Assembly: GCA_036274495.1 (NCBI GenBank)
Contig: DASUFP010000107.1
Location: forward strand, 1-60,328
Reading direction: 5' to 3'
DNA from: DASUFP01 sp036274495
Lineage (GTDB): Bacteria; Bacteroidota; Bacteroidia; AKYH767-A; OLB10
Length of the DNA stretch: 60,328 nt
The notes under the pieces are model-generated. The model made no database searches. It was not told the DNA's origin and worked only from the letters and a program-made list of their open reading frames with translations. The first letter of the stretch is position 1. Each line of letters starts with the position of its first letter. Below are positions 34,234 through 42,561 of this stretch, piece after piece. The position numbers were made by a program, and so were the translations under genes.

Positions 34234-35127
34234 ATGCTCCCCTCCCCCTTCATCCCCGGTCAACGCTACCAGCGGTCGTCTATACACGACCAGTTTGGAG
34301 GTAATAGGCAGGGTGGGATAGCGCCTTGTGCCAATTTTCCATACATATTTATTTTTACGAAAGCCGGAGGTGCTAAACACGGGTATAAGGACTATTGGGA
34401 TAACGACAAAGTATTTTCATATACGGGCGAGGGGCAATCGGGAGATATGCGTTTTGTGAAAGGAAATCTGGCGTTGAGGGATCATTTGCAGGCGGGCAAA
34501 AGGGTGTTTCTCTTTAAATATGTGGCATCAGGGTTTGTGGAGTTTGAAAGTGAGCTGGAAGGCTTCGATTACGATTATTTTGAAACGCCCGATACGGCGG
34601 GTGATATGAGATTAGGGATTCGCTTCTTCTTTAAAAGAAAAGGCGTGCAGTTGCCCAAGCAGGCTGAGAAGTACACCGGTCTGCAGAAATTTCATGATGT
34701 GGCGGACCTCCGTAAATCGGTTGAGCCTACTCTTACAGAGCGGAGAGGCCTGGTTACATCCCGTGTGGGTCAAGGAGCTTATCGTAAGCGCATCATCCAC
34801 CGCTGGGAGTACGAATGTGCAGTCACGGGTTTTACGAATCCGGATATTTTAATCGCTTCACACATTAAGCCCTGGAAAGATTCTGATCATGATGAGCGGC
34901 TGGATGTGAACAATGGGATTTTATTGTCACCGGTTTACGACGCGCTTTTTGACAGGCATTTTATCAGTTTTGAGAATACGGGACAAATTATTTTATCAGA
35001 TGAAATCGAAACCGCCGCGTATTTAAAAATCGGCGTCACCGGCAAAGAGCGGATTAAAAAGTTCCACGAAGACAACTATTACTTCCTCCACCACCACCGC
35101 GATGTGATGCAGGGTAAGGGAGTGTGA
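34234..35127 (+). CDS. HNH restriction-type endonuclease with N-terminal YDG/SRA-like domain
   Basis: A 297-residue DNA endonuclease. Residues 8-135 (SSIHDQFGGNRQGGIAP, then HGYKDYWDN and YTGEGQSGDM) resemble the SRA/YDG-like recognition domains of modification-dependent restriction enzymes. Residues 180-275 are an HNH nuclease: AYRKRIIHRWEYECAVTG, then ASHIKPWKDS, then NGILLSPVYDALFDRH, giving the His, Asn and His positions. The likely role is cutting foreign, perhaps modified, DNA. A second copy of its extreme C-terminus lies at 36611-36700, on the far side of the toxin-antitoxin genes. Confidence 0.85.
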   Translation: MLPSPFIPGQRYQRSSIHDQFGGNRQGGIAPCANFPYIFIFTKAGGAKHGYKDYWDNDKVFSYTGEGQSGDMRFVKGNLALRDHLQAGKRVFLFKYVASGFVEFESELEGFDYDYFETPDTAGDMRLGIRFFFKRKGVQLPKQAEKYTGLQKFHDVADLRKSVEPTLTERRGLVTSRVGQGAYRKRIIHRWEYECAVTGFTNPDILIASHIKPWKDSDHDERLDVNNGILLSPVYDALFDRHFISFENTGQIILSDEIETAAYLKIGVTGKERIKKFHEDNYYFLHHHRDVMQGKGV

Positions 35128-35446
35128 GATGCGGGGATAGTGCGTATAAAATCCATTTTAATCAGTCGTTCTCAGCGAAAATCAGCGTCCGCTTTTCAAT
35201 CTGTGTGCTTCTATATGGAACACAGATTTAACGCCTGCCCGACTGAAGTCGCTTAGGCGGGGATTAAACGGATCAGAATTGATTTGTTCTACCTCCCGAT
35301 CCGTAATCTGTACATCCGATGTGACATCGTCCACGAATCCGTAATCCCGCTGCCTCTCTATTCGCACTTCGCACCAATTCGCGATCCGTTATCCTATTCC
35401 TCCGCCACTTTACATTTTCCTGAAATTGTCGTATCTTTACCATGCT
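35128..35446. other. Intergenic region with partial copies of the S-type repeat
   Basis: The stretch contains CCACGAATCCGTAATCCC (35331-35348) and ACGCCTGCCC (35231-35240), which recur in the S repeats near 38.2, 41.6 and 42.3 kb. TATCTTTA at 35432-35439, with TTTA 19 nt before it, may be the promoter of the antitoxin gene. Nothing else was recognised. Confidence 0.4.
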
Positions 35447-35737
35447 ATGAAGGCCAAAAAAACTGCCGCTACGGCAAAGACTCAAGCTTCGGGGAAGGCT
35501 GCTGCAAGGAAGAAGAACCGCAGCAGTGCAGCTGAATCGGTGAGTGATTTTCAGCAGATAGCACGTCGTTTAACCCGAAATGCAAGACGGTCCGCTTTGA
35601 AGTATGCCGGTTCGTATGCGGTGATTACTTCCGGCCGAATTGTGATCAGGAGTCGTTCTGGTGCTGTGAAGCAGGTTGGAGTTGTGAAACGAGTGAAGCG
35701 TCCGGCAGCTATTCCTGCCGTTTTTGAATTAAAATAA
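35447..35737 (+). CDS. Small basic protein, probable antitoxin partner of the zeta-like ATPase
   Basis: A 96-residue, strongly basic protein. The N-terminal ~30 residues are Ala/Lys/Ser-rich and probably disordered (AKTQASGKAAARKK). The rest has an amphipathic helix (DFQQIARRLTRNARRSALKY) and a short strand region (GRIVIRSRSGAVKQVG). Its TAA overlaps the ATG of the ATPase gene by one base. The position, size and coupling are those of an antitoxin, but no known antitoxin family was recognised. The ATG at 35447 is preferred to one seven codons upstream, because a TATCTTTA promoter box lies just before it. Confidence 0.6.
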   Translation: MKAKKTAATAKTQASGKAAARKKNRSSAAESVSDFQQIARRLTRNARRSALKYAGSYAVITSGRIVIRSRSGAVKQVGVVKRVKRPAAIPAVFELK

Positions 35738-36482
35738 TGCCACAAAAACGTTTACGTGTTTTCGCCGGACCAAATGGTTCAGGCAAATCATCTTTACTAG
35801 ATCGCGAATGGAGCATGGTATTGCATTAGGGGCATATATCAATGCTGATGAAATTGAAAAAACATTAAATGCAGGCCTTCCTATTGATTTATACAAGTAC
35901 AATGTAAAAGCCAACGATAAAAAACTGAAACTTTATTTCAGGAAATCAAATTATGCCAAGCGCAAATCAGATATTATAAAGCTTGTCAGTAAGTTTAAAG
36001 TGTCAGATAATAAAATAGTAGATCGGCATTCTGATGGTCCCGAGCCAAAGTACAGTGCAGCAATTCTGGCAGGCTTTTTACGGGAGATGAACCTGAATTC
36101 GGGTAACGATTTTTCTTTCGAAACAGTTTTCAGTCACGAAAGCAAACTCGATTTTCTTAAAAAAGCAATTAATAAAGGCTACCACGTTTATATGTACTTT
36201 GTTTGCATTGATGATGTCCGGGTAAACATAGAAAGAGTAAAAGGCAGGGTGCTAGCCGGAGGACATGCGGTTCCTGCAGGCAAAATCAGGGATAGATACC
36301 CCAGGGTTCTGGAAAATCTTTATCCTGCATTAAAGCTTAGCTATAAAGCATATTTGTTTGATAACTCTGAAAATTTCAGAGAAATCGCCAGACTAAACCG
36401 GGATGCTAAAATCCATCTTACATGCAAGCCGCATGAGCTCCCAAACTGGTTTATTAATTCAGTTTACAACAAGTCAGTCTGA
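35737..36482 (+). pseudogene. Zeta-toxin-like P-loop kinase/ATPase, frameshifted
   Basis: The ATG at 35737 starts RLRVFAGPNGSGKSSLLDRE, a typical P-loop of zeta-toxin-like ATPases, but this frame stops at 35827-35829. The family's next conserved block, IALGAYINADEIEKTL, is in another frame, open from about 35793 through 36482. It then continues with FETVFSHESKLDFLKKA and RYPRVLENLYPALK. One inserted or lost base between about 35797 and 35808 explains this. If real, the toxin lacks a linked P-loop and is dead; an assembly error is the alternative. Zeta-type toxins phosphorylate nucleotide sugars. Confidence 0.75.
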
Positions 36483-36610
36483 ATCTTACAGCCGTGTTCG
36501 AATAGCGTTCTGAAATCTATTTCATTAGGAATACGCACAAATTCGATCCCGAAGTCTCATGATCGTAATCTCTCGCTGTTCTCGCCCCGTGCCCCCATTA
36601 GGAACAACTT

Positions 36611-36700
36611 TGTAGTAAGGAGCGGATCAAGAAATTCCAGCAGGAGAATCATTACTTTTTAGAAAATCACAGAAGGGTTTTTCAAGGCATCATCAAATGA
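36611..36700 (+). pseudogene. Remnant C-terminus of a second HNH endonuclease
   Basis: The frame at 36617-36700 reads KERIKKFQQENHYFLENHRR then VFQGIIK and stop. The HNH gene at 34234 ends KERIKKFHEDNYYFLHHHRD then VMQGKGV. The match over the last ~27 codons is clear, but nothing upstream aligns, so this is a truncated relic. 36483-36610 holds nothing else recognised. Confidence 0.75.
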
Positions 36701-36720
36701 TGCAATAATTTAACACCACA

Positions 36721-36749
36721 AAAAAACCCGGCTCTCCCCCGGGTTTTTT
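36721..36749. terminator. Bidirectional intrinsic terminator
   Basis: AAAAAACCCGG (36721-36731) pairs perfectly with CCGGGTTTTTT (36739-36749) around a 7-nt loop. It ends the minus-strand regulator operon and can also stop plus-strand transcripts. Confidence 0.85.
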
Positions 36750-36764
36750 GCAATTCAACAGCTA

Positions 36765-37163
36765 TCATTTTGCCATCGGCTCCTGCACCACTTGTTGCGC
36801 TTGCAAGGATCTTTCTTTACTTATGCGGCGGCCGCGGAAGAATAGGAAGAGGTTTAAGAAGAGCATTACGCCGAGCCAGATGGAGTAGCCGCCGAGTTTA
36901 CGGCTGAGGATTTCGAGGAGTTCCTGGTGGGTGAAGAAGTCGCGGGTGATGCGCATGATGATTAATGCATAACCGACATTGAGCAGGTAAAAGCCGGTTT
37001 CAAAAAGTTTGTTGGTAGCTCCGGCCAGGTCGTCGCGGCCGTGGAAGATATCAATCATGAAGATGCGGGCATTGCGGAAGAGGGTAAACGCCACAAACCA
37101 GGTGAGGATAAGTACTACAGGCAGATAAATGGAGTAAGCCAGAGCATTGAGTGAGTTTTCCAT
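36765..37163 (-). CDS. Small integral-membrane protein, paralog of its neighbour (copy 2)
   Basis: A 132-residue protein with four predicted helices (about 8-30, 57-75 and 90-112, plus a short one) and a basic C-terminal tail. The motif FYLLNVGYALIIM, followed by an LLE segment, aligns with YYLLNLGYAAFLF in the protein at 37167, so the two are diverged paralogs. Function is unknown. It is the last gene of a three-gene minus-strand operon that begins with a GbsR/MarR regulator and probably forms a complex with its paralog. A terminator follows. Confidence 0.7.
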   Translation of the reverse strand: MENSLNALAYSIYLPVVLILTWFVAFTLFRNARIFMIDIFHGRDDLAGATNKLFETGFYLLNVGYALIIMRITRDFFTHQELLEILSRKLGGYSIWLGVMLFLNLFLFFRGRRISKERSLQAQQVVQEPMAK

Positions 37164-37166
37164 GAT

Positions 37167-37526
37167 TTAAAGATTTTGAATGTTTTGTATATGGTGTTTT
37201 TGAGCCAGCAAGTAAATGGCGGTCATGTTACAGTAGTGAATAATCCCAAGGGTGATGACTATGCGGCCGGTCATGCCGCCCACTGTTTCGAGTAATTGCG
37301 GTAAAGTGGTTACCTGTTCCCAGGTGGCAAACAAAAAGGCTGCATAACCCAGGTTGAGCAGGTAATATCCAAGCAACAGCATCCGGTTAATGCTGTCGGT
37401 GTTGCCTTCGTCGCCCTCCATAAGGTGAAGGATAAACACCCTACCGCTTCGGTAGAGACTCCAGCCCACATGTACGGTGACCACATAAGTAATGAAGAGG
37501 TAGAGTAGGGAGGCGAGGAGATTCAT
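37167..37526 (-). CDS. Small integral-membrane protein, paralog of its neighbour (copy 1)
   Basis: A 119-residue protein with about four hydrophobic helices. It shares the YLLNxGYA core and a following QLLE segment with the 132-residue protein 3 nt downstream. A TTG five codons earlier (37541) is possible, but ATG at 37526 gives a normal N-terminus (MNLLASLLYLFITY). An inverted repeat lies just upstream at 37542-37563 and is a likely operator. The role is unknown; the regulator link suggests a membrane-stress or transport-related response. Confidence 0.7.
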   Translation of the reverse strand: MNLLASLLYLFITYVVTVHVGWSLYRSGRVFILHLMEGDEGNTDSINRMLLLGYYLLNLGYAAFLFATWEQVTTLPQLLETVGGMTGRIVITLGIIHYCNMTAIYLLAQKHHIQNIQNL

Positions 37527-37541
37527 TTTAGTGTATTTCAA

Positions 37542-37563
37542 ACTTTCAGAAAGTAGTGAAAGT
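37542..37563. promoter_or_regulatory. Probable GbsR/MarR operator, site A
   Basis: ACTTTCA-N8-TGAAAGT, a perfect 7-bp inverted repeat, lies between the regulator gene and the membrane-protein genes. The same arrangement lies upstream of the regulator (site B). Confidence 0.65.
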
Positions 37564-37577
37564 ATCAGACAAAAAAA

Positions 37578-38078
37578 TTATTTGATGAGGTAGGCGATCA
37601 TTTTTACAATCCAGTTGTCGTTGCTGTTGATGAAGCGTTGCAATAAGGAATCCACGGTAGAAGCGGTAGAGTGGATGTCGCTCATACGGGAACGGAATTT
37701 CTTTCCTTCCGGAGTATTGTCTTTAATGGAACGTAATTCATCAATAGCCTGCAGTGCCGGTTCCAGTTCTTTTTTACGGCGTTCACGGGCAATGCGTCGC
37801 GAGATGGTCCACATATCTTTTTCCGCAGTGAAATACTCCTTGCGTTCGCCGGCTTTCAGTTCACGTTGTACCAGACCCCAGTCAATTAAGGTGCGGATGT
37901 TTATATTGGCGTTGCCGCGTGAGATCAGCAACTCTTCCATGATCTCTTCGGTGGTTACCGGCTCTTCGCTTACCAGCAAAAAAGCATGGATCTGCGCCAT
38001 GGTGCGGTTAATGCCCCAGTTGGTTCCCATAGTGCCCCAGGTCTGGTAAAATTTCTCGCGTGCTTGTTGCAATTCCAT
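37578..38078 (-). CDS. GbsR/MarR-family transcriptional regulator
   Basis: A 166-residue DNA-binding protein. Residues 15-85 form a winged helix of the GbsR-like type: WGTMGTNWGINRTMAQIHAF, then EPVTTEEIMEELLISRGNAN, then TLIDWGLVQRE and wing residues. The C-terminal part is helical and likely mediates dimer formation. GbsR relatives act as repressors of osmolyte or membrane-transport genes. It is the first gene of an operon with two small membrane proteins. Two related inverted repeats, before this gene and after it, suggest autoregulation and control of the membrane genes. Confidence 0.87.
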   Translation of the reverse strand: MELQQAREKFYQTWGTMGTNWGINRTMAQIHAFLLVSEEPVTTEEIMEELLISRGNANINIRTLIDWGLVQRELKAGERKEYFTAEKDMWTISRRIARERRKKELEPALQAIDELRSIKDNTPEGKKFRSRMSDIHSTASTVDSLLQRFINSNDNWIVKMIAYLIK

Positions 38079-38104
38079 GGATCAAATGTATACATAAATT
38101 CCGA

Positions 38105-38126
38105 ACTTTCAATAATTACTGAAAAT
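38105..38126. promoter_or_regulatory. Probable GbsR/MarR operator, site B
   Basis: ACTTTCA-N8-TGAAAAT, matching site A at 13 of 14 arm positions with the same 8-nt spacing, 27 nt upstream of the regulator ATG. Confidence 0.6.
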
Positions 38127-38225
38127 AAAATAACTTGAATAATATAAAGTGCTGAATATCAATTACAAAAAATATATTTGAGGGGAGTGATTTATATGCA
38201 GCCAGGTATATTCCCCTCCTGCCAC

Positions 38226-38311
38226 CATCTGTAATCAGTATCCGCCACGGCGGACCGATGCAGGCACCTCCACGAATCTGTAATCCGTTGCCTACCCTTA
38301 TCTGTAATCGG
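38226..38311. repeat. Dispersed intergenic repeat S, copy 1
   Basis: Contains GTATCCGCCACGGCGGACCG (38237-38256), GATGCAGGCACCTC and ACGAATCTGTAATCC. Shared with 41.6 and 42.3 kb. CCGCC-nnn-GGCGG can form a small hairpin. Confidence 0.7.
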
Positions 38312-38375
38312 CTATGCAACAAAATAATAAAAAGCAGTTTTTATAATGTTAGAATTCCCATATCACCCTCACCGC

Positions 38376-38405
38376 TTGTACAGAACCAACCTATACCTAT
38401 CTTTA
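38376..38405 (+). promoter_or_regulatory. Probable promoter of the 38443 T9SS gene
   Basis: TTG (38376-38378) and TATCTTTA (38398-38405), 19 nt apart, resemble the TTG/TAnnTTTG pattern with one mismatch. Confidence 0.45.
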
Positions 38406-38442
38406 TCACCTAATTCAAAATGAAACATAGCACACCGAAACC

Positions 38443-40776
38443 ATGAATAGAATTCTACAGTTTGTCACCGTATTTACAATCATCACAGCAATAAAGTCTT
38501 CTCCCGCTTCCGCTCAGTCGTGGCTGTGGGCCAGGCAGCCTGCTTTAACGGCTTACAACCAGGAAGTGCTGGGCACTGCAGTTAATAATAACGGCGATGT
38601 GTTTGTTTGCGGATACTACCAGACGTCGCTCAACATCGGTACGGCTACTACTTTGGGAACAAACTTTCCGGGCGACTACCTCGACTTTATTGCCAAATAC
38701 GATGCCGCCGGAAACCCGGTATGGCTGAAGAACATAACCGGCCAGGGCCCCACCTCATGTTCAGCGATGGATGTAAGTGCCGATACCCTGGGCAACTGTT
38801 ATGTGACCTACGGATATGGATACGCCTCCGCCTCCCCGGGCTCGCTGTTCAATTATGCCTCCAGTTATGGCGGCTTTCATGATGTTAAAAAATTGGATGC
38901 GTCCGGAAACCAGGTCTGGCATTTTGCGCCCGCTTTCGGTTCCAGTTCCGGCTGCGTAATGGAGTCCATCAAAACGGATGGTGCCGGCAATTCATATATC
39001 ACCGGTTACATCAGTGGTACAGTCACCTTTGGAAGCGTGACCCTTACCGCAGGATCTTCCGGCAGTGTATTTGTGCTGAAACTAGAACCCACGGGTGCTG
39101 TATATTATGCTGTTCAGGGCATAGGGCAGTCGCTGGCTCATTCCATCGATATCGATGAAAACGGTTATGCAGTAATTGGTGGTTATTTTAATAATTCCCT
39201 GACCCTGGGAAACACTACCGTTACCAGCAACGGGCAGCGGGATCTTTTTTATGCACGACTTGATCCCAACGGAAATTTTATATGGGCAAAAAGCGCCGGT
39301 AGTTCAGCCACTAATGAGGAAATCTGGGGTGTAGCCATCGATAATCCAAGGATTTATTTTACCGGCATCTTCGGTGACAATTTCAATTTCGGTCCTATAG
39401 CGGTGACCACACACGGAGCACGGGATATTTTGGTTGCAGGCACCGACACTGCAGGGAATGCCTTATGGGCACTTTCCAATGGCGGTGGCAGTGCCGACGA
39501 TATCGGGTACGACATCGCAACCGATCGAAACGGCGGCGTGTATGTGACGGGTAACTACAACGGTCCGGCCACCTTCGGTTCTACCAACCTCACCGGAGCC
39601 AACGGAACGTTTTTAGTAAAGTATGATATCATTGGCATCCAGCAGTGGGTGAAAAAAGCAGTCGGAGTGTCCATAAGCGCTACCGGAAAAACCATTGCGT
39701 CCAACCTGAATACAGATGTAATGATGGGTGGGTCCTTATGCTGTTACGGCAGCACGCTTGACTTCAGCGGAAGCAACATCACGCTGAATCCCAACGGTGT
39801 GGCCGGGAATTATGGCAAAGGAATGTATGTGGCTAAAGTCGGATACTGCTCTCTTACTGCTGCCGCGAGTGCCGATCAAAGTATCAACTGCAGCGACACC
39901 ATTACGTTGAGTGCATCCGGCGGCAGTTTTTTCAGCTGGTCGCCGTCAACCGGACTCAGCAGTACAACGGGTGCCGCCGTACAGGCTCACCCGGTGAACA
40001 CCACCACTTATATTGTAACAGTAAGCGATTCGGCAGGTTGTTCCAATATCGATTCAGTAACGGTTACCGTTACGGGAGGACCGACAATTATGGTAACAGG
40101 CGATACTACACTATGTATGGGACAGTCCACCCAATTATTTGCACAGGGTGCCGGAACCTGGAATTGGTCCCCGGCTACAGGTGTAAGCAACACCACAGTT
40201 TCGAATCCGGTATTCAATCCTGCGGATACCACAGTGTATACGGTTACCGGTACAGATGTATATGGATGCACCGGGACTCAAACAGTAACGATCATTGTTC
40301 ACGCACTGCCTGCCACACCGCTGATCTCCGTCAATGTGGCGGTACTTACTTCCACTCCGGCTGCGGGATATCAATGGAACCTGAATGGAGGGCCGATTGC
40401 AGGAGCCAACAACCAGACGTATACGGTTCCTGTAAACGGCATATATACAGTCACCGTTACCGACATCAACGGTTGCCAGGCCACTTCCTCACCGCTCTTG
40501 TTCAATACTGTAGGTATTGCGGAACCGAAAGACTGGATTGCTGTTCCGTTACCGGGGATATTACCGGAGGAAGTTACGCTTGAGCTCGCTGCAAATATCA
40601 ACTCTTCTGGCGCACGTTTCGTTGTGACGGATGTGAGCGGACGACGTATAAGCGATCGGTTTTTCAACGGAAGTACAATAACGCTACACCATAACGATTT
40701 TAGATCCGGTCTGTATTTCTACACGGTGGAACTGCCAGGCCTGGGATCGTTCACCGGCAGGTTTATGGTGCAGTGA
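38443..40776 (+). CDS. T9SS cargo with SBBP-type beta-propeller and Ig-like/PKD-like domains
   Basis: A 777-residue secreted protein. The signal peptide ends PASAQS. Residues 35-450 contain SBBP-like repeats of the form VCGYYQTSLNIG...FIAKYDAAGNPVW, repeated as YITGYISGTVTFG, VIGGYFNNSLTLG, YFTGIFGDNFNFG and YVTGNYNGPATFG, about six blades. Residues 470-660 hold two or three Ig-like modules (SINCSDTITLSASGG, then MCMGQSTQLFAQGAG-type). The T9SS domain here is short and begins late, ending GRFMVQ. No active site was seen. It has a probable promoter and two repeat-rich flanks. Confidence 0.85.
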   Translation: MNRILQFVTVFTIITAIKSSPASAQSWLWARQPALTAYNQEVLGTAVNNNGDVFVCGYYQTSLNIGTATTLGTNFPGDYLDFIAKYDAAGNPVWLKNITGQGPTSCSAMDVSADTLGNCYVTYGYGYASASPGSLFNYASSYGGFHDVKKLDASGNQVWHFAPAFGSSSGCVMESIKTDGAGNSYITGYISGTVTFGSVTLTAGSSGSVFVLKLEPTGAVYYAVQGIGQSLAHSIDIDENGYAVIGGYFNNSLTLGNTTVTSNGQRDLFYARLDPNGNFIWAKSAGSSATNEEIWGVAIDNPRIYFTGIFGDNFNFGPIAVTTHGARDILVAGTDTAGNALWALSNGGGSADDIGYDIATDRNGGVYVTGNYNGPATFGSTNLTGANGTFLVKYDIIGIQQWVKKAVGVSISATGKTIASNLNTDVMMGGSLCCYGSTLDFSGSNITLNPNGVAGNYGKGMYVAKVGYCSLTAAASADQSINCSDTITLSASGGSFFSWSPSTGLSSTTGAAVQAHPVNTTTYIVTVSDSAGCSNIDSVTVTVTGGPTIMVTGDTTLCMGQSTQLFAQGAGTWNWSPATGVSNTTVSNPVFNPADTTVYTVTGTDVYGCTGTQTVTIIVHALPATPLISVNVAVLTSTPAAGYQWNLNGGPIAGANNQTYTVPVNGIYTVTVTDINGCQATSSPLLFNTVGIAEPKDWIAVPLPGILPEEVTLELAANINSSGARFVVTDVSGRRISDRFFNGSTITLHHNDFRSGLYFYTVELPGLGSFTGRFMVQ

Positions 40777-40932
40777 GAAGCGAAAATGGTTGTTGTATTT
40801 TCAGATAGATGTCACGTGTTTGCAATTGCATCTGGAATGCTATCACGCGGTTTGAAAGGGGAATGACAGGTTTTAACTGAGTTTTTTTCGAAGCATAGGT
40901 AATCCACTTTAACCATCTGTAATCCCTGCCAC

Positions 40933-41466
40933 TTATTCACCATACCTATACCCCAATGTATTCCTCTCACTGGAATCTTGTTGAAGCAACTGGCGGATCA
41001 AAGCATAAATTTCTTTGATATTCACATGCTGATCTTCTTGATCCTTTTCCAAAGCTTCAACGCGTTCAAGAAGGTCTTTATAATCGGTGATCATTTTACG
41101 CATCTTCACAAAAAGTCGCATGATTTGAATGTTCACCTGAATAGCAATAGGTGATTTAAGAACACCTGAAAGCATGGCAACACCTTGCTCAGTGAAGGCC
41201 ATCGGAAGTTTTCTGGTTCCGCCCCAACTTGATGTCACAAATTGTGACATCAAGTTATCATGCTCAATATCAGTTAGTTGAAACATAAAATCATCGGGAA
41301 AACGTTCAAGGTTCCGTTTAACTGCCTGGTTAAGCACTCTGGTTTCGACGCCATAAAGTGCAGCCAAGTCACGATCAAGCAACACCTGATGACCTCGGAT
41401 CTTATAGATTTTAGAAAAGATAAATTGCTCAGGCCTGTTTACAGACGAAGAAGAATGAGATGTCAT
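40933..41466 (-). CDS. ORF6N-domain DNA-binding protein
   Basis: A 177-residue cytoplasmic protein. Residues 18-105 match the ORF6N domain (a KilA-N relative): KIYKIRGHQVLLDRDLAALY, then LNQAVKRNLERFPDDFMFQL and LPMAFTEQGVAMLSGVL. ORF6N proteins are phage- or mobile-element-related putative DNA-binding proteins and are often found as single genes in Bacteroidota. The C-terminus (about 120-165) is a coiled coil (DLLERVEALEKDQEDQHVNI). It is probably a domesticated or passenger gene. Confidence 0.9.
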   Translation of the reverse strand: MTSHSSSSVNRPEQFIFSKIYKIRGHQVLLDRDLAALYGVETRVLNQAVKRNLERFPDDFMFQLTDIEHDNLMSQFVTSSWGGTRKLPMAFTEQGVAMLSGVLKSPIAIQVNIQIMRLFVKMRKMITDYKDLLERVEALEKDQEDQHVNIKEIYALIRQLLQQDSSERNTLGYRYGE

Positions 41467-41559
41467 GGAAAAGCATTTTGAAAAGCAATGTAAAGGTATA
41501 CAGTCAGCGTATATTTATAAATAGCGTTACGGAAGATAATATGTGGAATTAACAGATTA

Positions 41560-41690
41560 AACGCCTGCCCTGCCTCCCCTTATCTGTATCCACCGCGGCG
41601 GACCGATGCAGGCACCTCTACGAATCTGAAATCCCTGCCTTCATATGTCATCCCTGCCTGCCTGCCGGCAGGTGTAATCCGTCGCCTTCT
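41560..41690. repeat. Dispersed intergenic repeat S, copy 2
   Basis: TTATCTGTATCCACCGCGGC continues with GGACCGATGCAGGCACCTCT and ACGAATCTGAAATCC, close to copies 1 and 3. It is followed by a CCTGCCGGCAGG palindrome and GTAATCCGTCGCC. Confidence 0.7.
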
Positions 41691-41725
41691 TTTATTTACT
41701 TTAGTCCTAACCAAAACCTAAACTC

Positions 41726-42175
41726 ATGGAACCCAACCTCAACATTAGCATGATGGCCGTTGTAGTGGCAACGGTAGCAAATTTTATTTTCGGAGCCATT
41801 TGGTATATGCCGCTCTTTGGCAAAGCCTGGGCCACTGAAATGAAAATAGACATGACCGGACCAAAGCCGCCCACTTCGGTGATGGTACGTGGTATGGCGC
41901 TTATGGTGATCGGTAATTTTCTGATGGCCTATGTTCTGGCGCATGATATTGCTGTGTGGAATCCGCTTACATGGGGGCATCCTGAATGGGTCAATCACAC
42001 ACCAATGCAATTTACTTTCGCGGCTGCATTTTTTACATGGCTGGGATTTTATCTGCCGCAGGATCTGAGTAAGATGGCATGGGAAAATAAATCCATGAAA
42101 CTCTTTTTCATCAACACCGGACATCATTTTCTGTCACTCTACATCACGGCACTTATACTCATTTTTATGAGTTGA
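41726..42175 (+). CDS. DUF1761 membrane protein
   Basis: A 149-residue integral-membrane protein with four helices. FIFGAIWYMPLFGKAWATEM near 21-40 is the DUF1761 signature, and the later GFYLPQDLSKMAWENKSMKLFFIN segment fits the same family. The function of DUF1761 is unknown. It stands alone between two copies of the S repeat. The ATG at 41726 starts a normal short N-terminus. Confidence 0.87.
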   Translation: MEPNLNISMMAVVVATVANFIFGAIWYMPLFGKAWATEMKIDMTGPKPPTSVMVRGMALMVIGNFLMAYVLAHDIAVWNPLTWGHPEWVNHTPMQFTFAAAFFTWLGFYLPQDLSKMAWENKSMKLFFINTGHHFLSLYITALILIFMS

Positions 42176-42258
42176 CAAGTGCTTCTCAAGAATGCATCGG
42201 AAGAATTGCGTAGTGATTTAAACTGATTTTTTTTCGGTGCATTCGTATTTTGTTAGAG

Positions 42259-42333
42259 TTATCTGTAATCCCTTCCCTTATCTGTATCCGCCGCGGCGGA
42301 CCGATGTTGGCACCTCTACGAATCTGTAATCCC
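42259..42333. repeat. Dispersed intergenic repeat S, copy 3
   Basis: TATCTGTATCCGCCGCGGCG then GACCGATGTTGGCACCTCTA and CGAATCTGTAATCCC. CCGCCGCGGCGG (42288-42299) is a perfect 12-bp palindrome. The rest of 42176-42561 holds nothing recognised. Confidence 0.75.
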
Positions 42334-42561
42334 AGTCTGATGTTACTTTTTGTCGCATCACCCGAAAAGGATTATTTCAGATTAGTAAATTCAGAAAGCT
42401 GCATCTTGCTGCATTTTTAAGTCCGCCCTATCAGTGGTGTGCAAATAATGAATCCTGCTCCCATGTCGCTACTTCCCGGGCCATTTTGATCAGGATGATA
42501 CTCCTTCCAGTTTATTTTATTACCTTAGATATGCTGAATATAACTTAATTAAATAGAGTTT

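Noticed and set aside
40038..40583. A 181-residue open frame within the SBBP protein gene
   Set aside because: Out of frame inside a well-supported T9SS gene, with unusual Cys/His/Arg-rich composition.
38226..42333. CRISPR array from the repeated TCTGTAATCC blocks
   Set aside because: Spacing is irregular, repeats are in separate intergenic gaps, and no cas gene is present.
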